A stretch of 64,000 nucleotides of DNA from Membranipora membranacea (GCA_914767715.1 OU612071.1:23867681-23931680); one strand, 5' to 3'. Positions 1 to 12,058 are shown, counted from the stretch's first letter. A program made the numbers and translations. Notes: generated by a model from the letters alone, not told the origin.

Positions 1-80
1 TAAAATGATAGAGATATTTAGGCCAACACAGTTTTATTATACCAGCATTTATACATTAAGTTTCTCTTTACAGAACATTG

Positions 81-1067
81 ATGATTTGTTTTGTGGGAGT
101 GGTTTTTCTGGTCAGTGAAACTAAAGGGCAGAATGGACAGAATTGGAACAGTAAGTGTTATGAAATCCTAAGTTTGAGTGCAATTCCACGGTAAATACCT
201 CCTGACAACAAAATGTATTTGAATTTCAATATTTTATAAATTGTTAGCGCATAAATCTCATCACTTTTCTTTGACATGATTTGAAACTGTTTTCGAAACA
301 CATCAGGCCAGTTATTCTGAACTCATTATTTGAAATTAAGTCAAGCAAATCTTAAGAGTATCTTTTGAAGAATCTATCATGATTTGATTGCCAGTTATGA
401 TTGTGAAAATATAGATGCATCAGCCATCGCCGCTGAATCGTAAAATATTCTCTCCCAATAGAATTCCCCTTCATCTCAACTTAGTTATTATGATGGATTT
501 TGAGAGATAGCAATAAACAAACGACAAGGAAAGCTTCAAATTGACTATAATGCATGATGGTGTGGTGTGATGTCATTGACGTTAGGATTGCAATTTTCTC
601 TAGGTAACAACGGGAATGGTGACAATGGAAATGGCTTCAATGGTAACAATGGGAATGGTGACAATGGAAATGGCTTCAATGGTAACAATGGGAATGGTAA
701 CAATGGAAATAGTTTCAATGGTAACAATGGGAATGGCAATGTCGGCAATGGTAACAATGCCAATGGCAACAACGGCTGTAGAATTGGATGGATTCTGACT
801 GCAAACTCTGCTAAAACTCCAAGTTGCGTTGAACCTAACTATGGAAATACTAACGGGAATGGAAACGGTAATGCATACTCTAATGGTAACGGAAATGGTA
901 ACAATGGCAATAGTAATAGTAACTGGAAGAGAAGTCCCAGTTGGTGCTGTCCTCCTCCAGTAACAGCACCTCCTTCTAAGAAGATGATATGTCCTGAAAG
1001 ATTCTGGTGGTCTGAGAATGGAAAAGGAAAAAACTGCTATCCTCTTACTGGGTACTGCTGTTGTTAA
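81..1067 (+). CDS. Small secreted Asn/Gly-repeat protein with Cys-rich tail (two coding exons)
   Basis: Exon 74-150 follows a pyrimidine-rich acceptor ending at 73; the ATG at 81 begins a hydrophobic signal peptide (MICFVGVVFLVSETKGQNG). A GTAAGT donor lies at 151 and a TTTTCTCTAG acceptor ends at 603. Exon 604-1067 continues in phase (split Ser codon) to TAA. The predicted protein is about 177 residues. After the signal comes a run of short Asn-Gly units with interspersed Asp, Phe and Ser (about 604-770), a Cys-containing linker, a second Asn-Gly tract (about 840-925), and a C-terminal domain with CC, C, C and CCC cysteines. This looks like an extracellular structural or matrix protein; I do not recognise the family. 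A non-coding first exon probably lies before the window. The repeats give overlapping long open frames on both strands, which are shadows. Confidence 0.6.
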
Positions 1068-2138
1068 ACTCACATTGTAAAGGATGAAGATTAATATCTG
1101 ATTGAGAGAATGTTCCTGATTTTATATTCAAAGAAATAACCTTTTTACACCATTGACTGACAGTTTCATCAGCATCTTTCAAATACACATTGACCATATT
1201 AAATAAATCTGCATCTAGTATGTTTAAGTCCAACCCTTATTGCGAAATCACTATTTTGTTATGAACTAGTAATACATCTACATGAATGAATTGAAAAAAT
1301 TGCAAAACTTTCTTCTTGCATCGATCTACGATGATCTACTTGCACTTAATTGAATATAAATAACTCCAGACAATAGGTGAGCCCAATATATGAAAGGCAG
1401 GACAACTTCAATTCAAATGACAATTGTTCTACAAGTCAATATTTCATCTGAAGACATAGTGAAAGGAATATATTCTCAAATTGAATTTTAGTACGCCTGC
1501 GCTGAGGGGTGTGGTGTTCCCTGTTCTCTGTTCATCGCTCAAGCCACTTGATGTTTGACACCCAATTGGAAGTATTTTATCTATGTACATCAGTGCTCCA
1601 ATATTGATCAAGTCTGCTAACTGAGTAGCATAGAATCAAATCTATGATCTCGATACAACTTAATGGTCAGACATGTAGCAAGCACTTGTATTCATTATTT
1701 TCAGTATTTCTATAAATAAACCACAATTAAAGTGTTGAGGAAAGCAAAATGCAACCATTGTTCTTATCAAAGCAACCCAGCAGCAATATACAAAACACCA
1801 ATTTTCTTGCACTATGGCATATGTGTGTGATTTACTTGATTTAAAAGTTTGAAAACCCAGGATCTGGAAAGGTCTAGAGTTTGTTGTCTCCCTCTCCCTC
1901 ATGCAGCTAATCATATGAATAATTTGAGTTGGTCTAGTTTTGATAGAAACTGCTCCGTGATAGGTTCTGGTGTGACTTTAGCAGCCTGGAATATATCATG
2001 ACTGTGGCGGCTGCGCATTAGTTATAACAAGCTGTCCAGTATTGACAGCACCATTATCACATATTTACTGACTTTGTAAATGATATTGACATAGTCAACA
2101 ATAATTTCAATGGATTTTGAATACTGGTACTGGTTTTA
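1068..2138. other. Intergenic, nothing recognised
   Basis: 3' flank of the Asn/Gly-repeat gene. Only short open frames without codon or domain signals are present; no repeat or RNA structure was recognised. Confidence 0.5.
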
Positions 2139-2512
2139 TTAAAGGGCAACCAGGGTTTCAAACAAATTCTCATTGATTAACAGCAGATTGCACCTTTTGC
2201 ATAGGGAAAAAGACAAAATCTAAATCGAATGATTAGTCAGCCAGAATTCTTGTGAAACATTTCATCCATCAGGTACTCAAACGCAGCTAGAATGGAATAC
2301 CACAGAGCAGTTTCCTGTTCCTGTTATTATTTAGCCTGTGCTCTATCATCATTACATCAATGTATTGTTACCTCCCCTAAACTGAAGTGTTACCCAGCTT
2401 AGAGTCAGCAACTACTTTGAGTTTTGCATCGCGTAATGCACAAAGCTGATGCTGGTTAGCACATCATTTACAACCCACCAATGCATTGCTGCGAAAACTT
2501 GGTTGCCCTTTA
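2139..2512. mobile_element. TTAA-flanked MITE, short copy
   Basis: The left end TTAAAGGGCAACCAGGGTTT is matched in reverse complement by the right end (AAAACTTGGTTGCCCTTTAA), giving terminal inverted repeats of about 18-20 bp over a 374-bp element. The interior has no coding potential. A longer copy of the same family in the opposite orientation lies at 22759-23742. TTAA at both ends could be a target duplication, as for piggyBac-like elements, or part of the terminal repeat; the sequence does not decide. Confidence 0.65.
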
Positions 2513-2640
2513 ATGCTATCAGCTGCATTGTATAATAGTCTAGATGACTCTGCCATAAGCCAGTTTTAACTTTCCTTACAAATTACATAATTTTGATCGA
2601 TTTGAGTTGATATTTTAGATCTATTGTTTATAACTATTGG

Positions 2641-3118
2641 TATGGCTTCTATTCAAGCAAACAAGTTAGGATAATAGGAAACTAAAAACATTAGAGTAAA
2701 GTGGGGATGAGGTCTACATGCGCAACAGCTTTGACAATGTCGCAGCTAGTCGAGGCGCAAGGCCAAATTGCCATACAAGACGCGGCAATGGAAATCAATT
2801 AAATTACGATGAACAAAGTTCAAACCTTAAATCCAAGAGGTGACACTTAAGAGCCGTTTTTAAGGCCACCTGACTCTCTACTCTCTACCGATTGTTAGGT
2901 TGTCAGGCAGCTTGTTCCAAAGTGCTATTTTTGGATATGAGTCCCGTCGTTGACCTGAACTGGTTGTGGAATTGGCGAGCTGAAGTTTTATGATGGATGA
3001 GCTTATGTTGTAGGCATGATCGGAATGAAGGTTCAATAAGATTTGGAAGAAATTTCATTTCCTCTTGAAAATATTTGTGAATAGGACCGATGCAAACCTC
3101 TGTCCTCTCAATTTTCAT
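2641..3118 (-). mobile_element. 5'-truncated non-LTR retrotransposon (LINE), 3' end
   Basis: Read on the minus strand, the end of a LINE ORF2 is visible: the motif LWNKLPDNL just before a stop at 2878-2880, preceded by fragments in shifted frames up to about 3118. Then comes about 185 bp of 3' UTR (2641-2823) that recurs almost unchanged at 58293-58476. The W-N-x-L-P signature near the C-terminus is typical of CR1/jockey-like reverse transcriptase proteins. Frameshifts show it is dead. Confidence 0.55.
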
Positions 3119-4442
3119 TAGACAAAGCCAAATGGGTGATTATGTAAGTTAAATTTCTAACTGAGCCCCTTGAAAAAGTTCCAATTTTATAAATTATTGG
3201 GTTTACCCCAGGAGGAGTCCACCTCCAGATGATGATGGTCATTAAAAAGTCTAAATATTTCCTCATGAAAGCTAGTGCGAATAACCACAAAATTATACGC
3301 AACAGGATGTCGGTTTACTGTCAAAGCAATCTGAAAATTTGAAATATTTTCATATACCTTGATATTTATTTGGTTATAACAACATACAAAGGTATATACG
3401 CATTGCATTGGTTAACTGAGAGAGTAGAATTGAATAAACATGCAGGAAGGTAAGATATACTGAATCACACAAAATTAAAGAAAATTTGACAGGCACAATC
3501 CCATTGTATGACCCAAGTTACTGTTTACAGAATAAGGATTTTTAAAATCCATTTTTCTTTTGACAGCAGGTTGATTGTATGTTAACTGGCAGTTTTGTTC
3601 ATTGCTAAAGCGACAGAAGTCATTGATGACTTTATAAACACACTGTTGGTGTAACATACAGTATGCACAAACACAAAAATAACAACAGCTAGCTTGTGGG
3701 TACACCTCAATAACATTAATGTTTGTGTAAATTATTTTGCGATGATCAACTGAAATAGAAGCATCCGCTCATGAGAGCAGGGATCTTCATTTCTTTCACT
3801 TTCTAGATGAAATTATGTACATATTTGAATTGAATTGATTCGGTGTGAATGCTAATTGAACAGGTGAATCCTTGCATGATATAGGTTAATGTGAAGATAG
3901 AAATGCAAAAGTGATATATATATATATATAGATTGATGAAAGTGATCATCAATATTCATGACATACAATGTATACGAATAGGATTTTTTTTAAGCGTAGC
4001 CAACTGAGATCTGTTTATCCTTGTAATTGTTCTCTTATCCGGAAGATCTTCAGTAGAATAGAGCTAAAATTGAGGTGATGAAGACATAATTGCATATTTA
4101 ACAGCTGGCAATCACCGCGAAATTAGTGTGCCTAACTTAAAATTTTCTACATTTAGATAACTCAGTTCCGAAAGAAAGACTATCTACATAATATACCTTT
4201 TTTTTTGTCCTTGTATTCTGCTTTAAAGAAACATTGAAAATCATGAGTATATAAATGTTCAAAAGAAAGTAAATAAGAGCACAGGTCAGCCAAATAGCCT
4301 GTGACTAGAGTTGCGGCTAAACATGCAAATAATTACAAAATGACAACAAGAACATCATGAAGAGCTTAGACAAAACACCGTACCCGCTATATGCTATTGT
4401 TTTGCACCATATAGTAATAACAAGTTCTCCTACTTTGGACAG
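3119..4442. other. Intergenic, nothing recognised
   Basis: AT-rich sequence with a short TA microsatellite near 3915-3932. No gene or element could be supported. Confidence 0.45.
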
Positions 4443-4545
4443 AAAGTTGATGATAATATGTATACTGGCAGCAGTATATCTGAACAGTGAAACTGAAGGG
4501 CAGAATGGATATTTTCAGCTCCGAAAATATCTATTACAGTTTTAA
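4443..4545 (+). pseudogene. Orphan duplicate of the signal-peptide exon
   Basis: An acceptor (CTACTTTGGACAG) precedes AAAGTTGATG, matching the acceptor and start context of the exon at 74-150. The ATG at 4450 begins MIICILAAVYLNSETEGQNG, which parallels the signal peptide of the Asn/Gly-repeat protein at 81; the stretch CAGTGAAACTRAAGGGCAGA is shared with one difference. The donor is lost and the frame runs to a stop at 4543-4545. No repeat exon follows, so this is probably a relic of a duplicated gene. Confidence 0.55.
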
Positions 4546-4711
4546 CCTGCTAACAGCTATTTATGATTGATTGATTGATTGTAGGCTATAACAAAGGAGT
4601 AACAGGTTTCACTTGGTATTACTATCACCAACCATAAAAGTTCCGAGAAAACAGTTGCTGGTACACTCTGGTGGTAGAAAGAGTGAGGTTGCCTTGCATA
4701 CAAAAATGAGG

Positions 4712-5576
4712 TTAAGGTAGAGACACAGGGGTCAGCAATTATAGACTTTCTATACATCGTTGGAAGGCTGCCGAGCTACTGGTCGTTCATAGCTCATCAA
4801 TAATATGATTGGATGATGTTGTGTCATTTTATCGGAGAAATGAGGCCGTAAAGGCTAATTTTAGCAGAGTGGATGGCTGCGCGAAGTTCAACACAGGTTG
4901 TATTTATTCTTAGCGACAGAGTTCATCCTTAATCTTTGTTGAAATAATATTTGATGAGCCCAAGGTGGCTTTTAATGTCACTTCATATTGCGTGTGGTTT
5001 TTAAATTTGATGATATAATGCGCAATTTTAAGCACCGATTCGAGACAGTTAAAAAAAACAAGAGCCAATTTGTTTGCTTTTTTCCACTGGATTGCTATTT
5101 AACTACCTTTGATGGTCTATGCTGATCTTGATACATTTGTTATACTACTGAAATTTTGGGTGTGTGTCATTTAACATCAATTCAGTGGAAAACAGCAAAA
5201 CATTTGGCTCATATTAATTCGAACTGTCTCAAATGGCGGTTTAAATTTTGCATTAAATCATCGAATTTAAAAAACCACAGGCATTATGATGTGACGTGAA
5301 AAGCCACTTTGTGCGCATTAATTATTATTTTCAACCAAAAATTGAGGTGAACTATGTCTTTAAGAATAAATATAACCTATTTTGAAACTTCTAGCAATTA
5401 ATTTAGCTCAGCCATCCACTTTGCTAAAAACAGCCTTTTGGGCCTTATTTCTCCAATAAAATGACGCGAGGTCATCCAATCATATTTTTGATGAGCTATT
5501 ACCGATCACTAGCTCGGCAGCTTTCCAACGGTGCATATAAAGTCCATATTTGCTGACCACAGTGTCTCTACCTTAA
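4712..5576. mobile_element. Long foldback element, copy A
   Basis: Starts TTAAGGTAGAGACACAGGGG and ends in the reverse complement (CACAGTGTCTCTACCTTAA). The two halves are reverse complements of each other over several hundred bases around a centre near 5100, so the element is almost entirely an inverted repeat (865 bp). There is no transposase. Related copies are at 10655-11180 (partial), 12564-13769 and 33146-34504. Confidence 0.75.
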
Positions 5577-7363
5577 ATATAGTGCGCCCATGTGCCTAAA
5601 AAAACAGTCTTTTCACCAGACCATTCGGTATTTAGTGTATCTGAGCCGACCTGTGGGGCATTGTTCTAGGTAATCCTGTATGAAGTGTTTATTTGCTGTG
5701 TTTATCTGCATAACTCGATTCTTAGTGTGATTGTCAACTAGGTCTAGTCTAGATAATGATCCGGTTCTAGTCCTAGCGAGGATGCATCTAAAAATCTTAC
5801 GCATGTTATCTTATCACATAGGTAAATGGAACGGTGGAAGACTTGAAGACAGGACATTGATATTGACACAATAAAACTTCTGAAAAGCATGCACGATAGT
5901 GGCTTAGTACTTAGATACTTAGATACAGAAAGTTTTTAACTATATATATCCTTTGATTTTCTTTACAAATTACATTTTGAGTATGGGCTTCAAATCTCCA
6001 CTCCAAGATAGCCAGTTAGTTTGAATAATCAACACTTCTATCTGACCTGAGTCATAGATGCTGTCAAATTCATTTGGCCAATTATCTTGAATCTACACAC
6101 CAAATTCTGTTATGATACATTTTCCTAATTGATACTCAGTGGTTTTGCTAACCTTTTGTAGCATTGGGTGAACTGTATCTAAGTTGGGTCTTGTGTGGTC
6201 TTGTTTGTGATAGACAATTTATCGGTTAAATGTTAATAAAGATACAGCAGAGTCGTGGCTGTATCGGAAATTGTGGTATAGTAAGAAAGGGGTCGACCGC
6301 TCTGAGTCAAAGCTGGACATCTTGAAAAATAATAATCACCCTCAGATTTCGTCCAGATCGACTACAGAATTAATCGTGGGGTTTTGCATCTTGGTCTCCC
6401 TAAGATGAGCAACACCTTATGATCACCTGGAAAGCACTCTTAGTTGAATCTTTCACCAAAATCCTTGATTTATGTGTTCTATCGACGCACCAAAAATAAA
6501 CCAAGAAAAAACTTTCAATAACAGTGTCTTGTATCCTAACAAAACTAAAAAGTCTGTTCTCAGATTAAAATGTCTTTTCCCTCTTTCATGATCTATATTT
6601 ATATCAGTCCCTGCAGCAGTTTGTATAGAGATTTATTTTTCTCAGTCTAGTCTAGGTATTGCTCATTTCGGTAGCAGCGTCTGGAGATATTTTATCAACC
6701 CTGCTGGTACGATTAATGAGCATAAACACATTATCTCCTCTTTATTACCTACTTTATCAATCTGCTAAACTTCGTCCATACTTATCCGCTATCATGATAC
6801 AATTATCATAGTGTCAATTATGGAATGGAATTTGCCTTGGGATGAAACAACACAACACCAAGTAGTTAAAAGCGATCTTGCTAATAAGCGCCATCAACAC
6901 TCTGTTTTATGGGGATGGTGAGATTGAGCAATATTTTTGCGCGCTTGGTACGTGATTGCCAGGTGATGGGTGTTTCTGGAATTGTGGGTTCCACTGGAGG
7001 TAATTGTAAATGTAAACTCTACAAGTTGACCAGTGTAACTGCTGAGTGTGCCTGTGCATCTGTATAGCCCACTATTACTTGATTAGGCGCCCCTTCATGT
7101 GTGCTTGAACCAAATTTTACAATATAGGCCTTCTACCCTTTTCAACACTATAGTTACGATTAAAGCAGCATGGCTTTAACAAAAATACCGAAACACTTAG
7201 AGCCGAATGTCACAAGAGCGATTTGCACAGAGCATATTTGTGATAGGGAATATTTGCTGCGAGTGATTCTTTCCTGCAGCTCTTTCATGTGAAAATTAAA
7301 TTGTCCCTCAAATCCCAGATAGCAAAGATAGGTAACATCAATGTTAATCAAAGAGGACTCTCA
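5577..7363. other. Intergenic, nothing recognised
   Basis: No open frame with domain signal, RNA gene or repeat could be supported in this stretch. Confidence 0.45.
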
Positions 7364-7873
7364 TTAAAGACGTAGTTTGAGGCTCCTATTTTGTATCATA
7401 TATTATTCTCCATATTTTACTCTATCATGTTAGCCATTTCCAGCTTTAGAATCCAAATAGTGAGGAAGTTATGGCCTTTTAAACTTCCGAGGTGATCAAC
7501 TTCACTTGGCATTTGGAGTCAGCGAGCACACTGTGTGGGACGTCAAAACAGCGTCAAACTTGTTTTGAGTTATTAAACAGCGTTGCCTGCATGGCAATTT
7601 GGAACTGGGTTCTAGACCCTTTACATCCCTGATCATCGTCCCATCTATTAGTATATCATAATAAGTATGACACATTGTGACGTCCCACACGTTGTCCCAG
7701 CTGACTCTTACTGCCGATTGACTGCCGTCACCTTGGAAGTTTGAGAGGCCATAACTTCCTCAATATTTGAATTTTTAAGCAGGAAATCGCACACATGATG
7801 ATGATGATGATGATAGAATAAACTATGGAGAAAAAGATGTGATACAGAATAGCAGCCTCAAACTAAGTCTTAA
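7364..7873. mobile_element. Second foldback family, single copy
   Basis: The left arm beginning TTAAAGACGTAGTTTGAGGC is matched in reverse complement by the right arm ending GCCTCAAACTAAGTCTTAA. Pairing continues inward through the block reading GAGGAAGTTATGGCC and on to GTGTGGGACGTC / GACGTCCCACAC. The arms are about 180-190 bp around a centre near 7610. TTAA is at both ends, as in the other foldbacks here, but the sequence is unrelated. Confidence 0.65.
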
Positions 7874-8049
7874 AGCATGCTTTAATACATTCGGAGGCTT
7901 CTAAAGATTAAGATCATGTCTAGCACGAAGTTGATAATTGGCTTAGTTTTACACTCTTTAACCATGAGGGAACAGGTAAGTATTATATCCAGCTTAGCCA
8001 CGTCAATGAACCCATTTATGGCTGCAGAGAATGTGGGCAAGTTAAATTG

Positions 8050-8985
8050 TGAGCTCAGCTTTATTATTGAAAGGCTGTATAAAAGGTCATGAACATGCAG
8101 TGCACTGGGGGATTAAGATAATCAGTGTATGGTTACACAAGATTATCTGCAATTAAAAGTTACGCAGGCTCATATTTATAGCTAAATTGTTTACTAATTT
8201 TGGTACCCACCCATATAAGAATCTTACAGTTCAGGTGCAGTTTTAATAGCCCTCTAGTCTAAGCGCTCAATCTGTGCCAGGGGGGGGGGAGCTTTAACAT
8301 AGTAACACAAGGAAAAATTGCTGTCTGTCAGATCAAAAATAATCTACAAAAGATTTTGCTAGTCCCATTTGGAAAGTTTATCACTTAAAATATTTGCACC
8401 ATGGTGAGATTTGTGAGCATCAGAAATATTTTGAAGCTTGTTTATCCTGTCCGTACTGAAATTTATCCGGCAAGTTTTGACACAAAACCCACAAGATGTG
8501 ATGAATTACCAGTGTCACTCATATGCACCAATTTCATCACAGACAGATTGCAGTGACAGAAGTACACACCACTGTATCTAAAGCTTGTGTAAAAGATCTG
8601 AGCTCATTAGTCAAGGTTTAGCCTCAGTCACTAGGCCCTACTCAAAAGTTTAAATGCTATTGCTAGTGTCTCACAATGAGCCTAGGTACAATATTGTAAA
8701 CTACACCTATATGTCTAATGGGAGGTGAAATAAACCTTCCCCCAACTCTTCACTCTTCTAAAGCTAAGCTCCTACTGTCACCGATTGCATCAAGTCATGC
8801 TTGTTTCGACGGTAATTTTTCCCACTACCTGTAGGATTACAGATTTAGTAAGAATGTAAGTTAATTTCCGGTTATGAACAACAAGATGCTACCAGATACA
8901 TCATAATTAATTCCCACGGCATCGTGATAAGCTGACATGATTAATAAAATTTTAGAACTGATTTACATGGTATGCTCAGATTAGA
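8050..8985. repeat. Diverged tandem segmental duplication, unit 1
   Basis: Aligns by eye in the same orientation with 9475-10030. Shared landmarks, in the same order, are: a CACTGGG block, the AGGCTCATATTTA block, TTGCAGTGACAGARGTACAC, AAGCTTGTGTRAAA, ACGGTAATTTTT-like sequence, TAGGATTA, and CATCATAATTAATTSCC. No coding signal was seen. This unit is longer, so unit 2 has deletions or unit 1 has insertions. Confidence 0.55.
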
Positions 8986-9474
8986 TTATGTCTGCTGCTA
9001 AAATTCTGCTTCCATGTTTCCAATTGTCGATGTGACATCAATTTGAAGTCTTTGATGCGGGTTCAAATCCCGGCCGCAGCTAATCTTTCTTTAAGTGTTG
9101 TCATCATGGAAATTGTATGCGCTCTTCATTCAATTTGGGAGCGGACAACTCATTTGACATACAGACAGATAGTGAATGCAAGATCAAATTAGAGTTAGTT
9201 TGTAGTGGTTCCCATAAAGACTTATAGCTGGCAGCTTGAAATCCAAAGTGGTGAAAATGGGATGCATCAATGTAAAGTACGACAGACTCGCCTTCAGCAA
9301 TGTCGCTAAATACAGGCAGCTTGCCTAACACGGCAATAAAAAGCTGGCTTAGTATACACTTTTTCAACATGTGGCTTCAGTAGGTAGGTATTATTCCAGT
9401 ACATCTGGCCTCAATCAGCCTAACCATGGCATTGAGGCAATTTATTGTTATAGTTAATGTTCGGCGGAAAATTG

Positions 9475-10030
9475 AGCGGCGAGCTGATTAGCATTGAATA
9501 AAAGGTCACCAGACAAAGATCGCAATTTGAACTATAAATATCACCCGATGCCCACACAAAGCACTGGGTGATCAAGATTATCTGTGAGATATAACTGAAA
9601 GGCTCATATTTAAAATTATATTGCTCACAAACTCTGACACCCACCCAACAATAAATCTTTTGCTTTGGATGGGGTTTTATTATCCTCAGGTTCTTTGGCG
9701 AGTGATACTATTATCAGAGAGAGTTTGCAGTGACAGAGGTACACACCACCAAAACCGAAGCTTGTGTGAAAAGTCTGAACTCATTGATAAAAATTCGACA
9801 TCAAGCTTCCCAAAATCTTTTGCTGTTCCGAAGTTTAGCTCTGTCAATGACTGGATGTGAACGATGTGGGTTCGTGCCAATGGTAATTTTTATCACTACG
9901 TAGGATTAAGGATTTTCTATGTAATGTAACCTTCATATTCGGTAATGAACAATTTGCTATCAGCCACATCATAATTAATTGCCTGGGCATCATGATGAGC
10001 TGAGATTATTTGTCAGATTTAACTTCAGAT
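9475..10030. repeat. Diverged tandem segmental duplication, unit 2
   Basis: Partner of 8050-8985, with the landmarks listed there. A further partial echo of the ATCATAATTAATT block occurs at about 10045-10065. A lone tRNA-like B box (GGGTTCAAATCCCGGC, about 9060-9075) sits between the two units. Confidence 0.55.
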
Positions 10031-10654
10031 GCGGCATACAGCTAGATCATAATTAATTCTCTCTGACGAACACTGCACAGGTAAAAAAATAAATTGCCTT
10101 GATTTTACACTGTAGGAGGAAGGAGGAGATGGAGGCTTAAATTAATTAATGAGGTTTACTGTAAGATTAAAGGGATTCCAAATTTTTCAACACTGTCATG
10201 CTCAAATGCCTTCAAACAGCCTTGAATAGGTTTGGAAATATGTCCTAGCCTCAAATTTGACATTTATATTCTGTATATTGGAGTTGTAAAAACCTACATT
10301 TTGTTGACCTATTTAAACAAGAAAATATAACCTAGATCAGATAATTCCTGTCACCAAGTGCTAGCATTTCAGCCTGAGACCTGAAACATTTAGCATTACA
10401 TTAGCATAGCCATTTAGCTCTGCTCAATTTAAATAGAACTTAGCCTGAGCCATGTGCAGTAGTCCATATATGGATCACAATCACGACCAGTTTTGTTCTG
10501 CTGTGCGCGGGAGTAATATATAGTGCAAGGTATATTGAATACAGAGATTAGCAATTGACGTTATCGGTCATGATGAGCATGCGCAGTGCTCTAAAATCCG
10601 GACTAGTAAATAATTTCTTGCTGATTAGCTGAAAATGTGTTGACCTAATCTTTG

Positions 10655-11180
10655 CCATACCGTTCCATACATGCCGTCAAAATGACCATTACTTAGGCCA
10701 GAAAATTATTTTTGCCTGCCTACCAAAAAGGCCAATTTAAGGGGCCTTTTTAGGTGTTTTTGTGCATTCTGTGGTGCGCAATTCGGGGAAAGCTGACATG
10801 CAGTGCCATTTTCTGTTGGCATTTCCTGTTTTTACTATGCTTAATCAAAGCCGCTTTGTATGTGAGAATTTTCAAAAATAATTTTTTGGCCTAAGTAATG
10901 GTCATTTTGAGGGCATGTTTGGCGTTATGGAAATATGGCGCAAAATGTATCTACTTATGACGGTCTGTGCTGATCTTGGTAAATTGTTGATACTGCTGAA
11001 AATATGAGTGTGTGTCATTTAATCAGTCCTTTGGTTGAAAAAAGCAAACAATTTGGTTATTACTTATTTAATCCATCTCAAATCGTTGCTTTAAATTTCA
11101 CGTTAATTCCTCAAATTGAAAAGATCACACACATCGTGACGTGACGTAAAAAGCCACTTTTCATGTCTATTTGATAATTA
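10655..11180. mobile_element. Long foldback element, truncated copy C
   Basis: Contains the inner arms of the foldback family: the CCATTACTTAGGCCAG block near 10685 and its reverse complement near 10895, then the right-arm stretch with GACGTGACGTAAAAAGCCAC. The outer arms and TTAA ends are missing. The right edge lies less than 20 bp from the splice acceptor of the first thrombospondin exon. Confidence 0.6.
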
Positions 11181-11197
11181 TAAGTCATCAATTGCAG

Positions 11198-11377
11198 TGT
11201 CCGGTCGAGGGAGGATTCATTGTATGGGCCATAACAAGTCGGTGCTCAGTTACCTGTGGAGCCGGGAAATTTATCCAAACAAGGAGGTGTACAAATCCCA
11301 AACCTTTATTTGGTGGTGGAGAGTGCAGCGGTGCCCTGGAACAACCTTCTACTGTAGCCTGTACTCCGGTAGTAGAT
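11198..11377 (+). CDS. Thrombospondin type 1 exon 1
   Basis: A 180-bp exon follows an ATTGCAG acceptor at 11191-11197 and precedes a GTGAGT donor at 11378. It encodes 60 residues with the TSP1 pattern: a leading Cys (CPVEGG), the C-S-V-T-C-G-A-G core, then an Arg-rich R-R-C and three more conserved Cys. TSP1 modules act in secreted or cell-surface proteins by binding matrix or receptors. The exon is phase 0 at both ends. The rest of the gene is unclear: the next two exons to the right look damaged, so this may be a relic. Confidence 0.6.
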
Positions 11378-11570
11378 GTGAGTAACGTCAGAATAATCAC
11401 TTGCCCTTGTAGCCAATGTAAACTTTATTTTTGCTTCACAGATATTTTATTATCATCACCACTACCTCCATTTAACAATGGATTGAGCAATATTTGATAT
11501 CTATACATTTGCAAACTTCCATTTATTGCATCATTAATTGCTAGTTGAACAGTTCCTCGTCTTACTTTAG

Positions 11571-11722
11571 TGTCCAGTGGATGGATTGGGTTCAAACGAC
11601 GGAATGCTCAGCTACCTGTGGGGAGGATGCTACTACCATCTTCTCAGGAAATGTACTGGCCAAGCGGGTTCAGGCCTCGGTTGTTCCGGAGTAGACACGA
11701 AGGAGTCACAATGTATCCACCT
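11571..11722 (+). pseudogene. Thrombospondin type 1 exon 2, frameshifted
   Basis: A CTTACTTTAG acceptor ends at 11570 and the exon opens with CPVDG as in exon 1. TSP1 signals are split between frames: CPVDG is in frame 0, the W-M-D-W and ECSATCG core is in the +1 frame, and the RKCTGQ and TKESQC half returns to frame 0. Two compensating indels explain this. Frame 0 is open but lacks the C-S-x-T-C-G core, so the domain cannot fold normally. Confidence 0.5.
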
Positions 11723-11805
11723 GTAACAATTAATGTAGGTAGTTTGGGGTAATCTATTGTAAAGGAAATCTGTTGGGCTTAAGTGAACATTATGTAGACT
11801 TGACC

Positions 11806-11884
11806 ATAGCCTGTCTTGACAAGCTTTGTGCCCCCCACACCCCCCCCCCCCCCCCCACCGAACAAAGCTTGTCTAGACAGGCTA
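11806..11884. repeat. Short hairpin repeat with poly-C loop
   Basis: Left arm ATAGCCTGTCTTGACAAGCT and right arm AGCTTGTCTAGACAGGCTA enclose a loop of about 18 C residues. A second copy of the AGCCTGTCT...AGACAGGCT hairpin, next to a poly-G run, is at 60131-60164. Confidence 0.6.
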
Positions 11885-12058
11885 ACTTGACCAATGACCA
11901 ATGACAATGATTATAATTGATTCATATTAGCTTGCATAGAACTGATAAAACATCCGGTAGTGTTTTGACGTTGAAGTGTACATACTTTTAAATAGTCATC
12001 CTCTGATCAGCAATAAATGCGGCTTGCAATCATCTCAATCATCATTTCCTGTGCTCAG

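Noticed and set aside
545-1073. Minus-strand and alternative-frame open frames over the Asn/Gly repeats
   Set aside because: Shadows of the plus-strand repeat exon; the plus frame alone has signal peptide, splice sites and Cys pattern.
9040-9090. Possible tRNA ending in GGGTTCAAATCCCGGCCGCAGC
   Set aside because: No matching acceptor strand or A box upstream; only a T-arm-like fragment.
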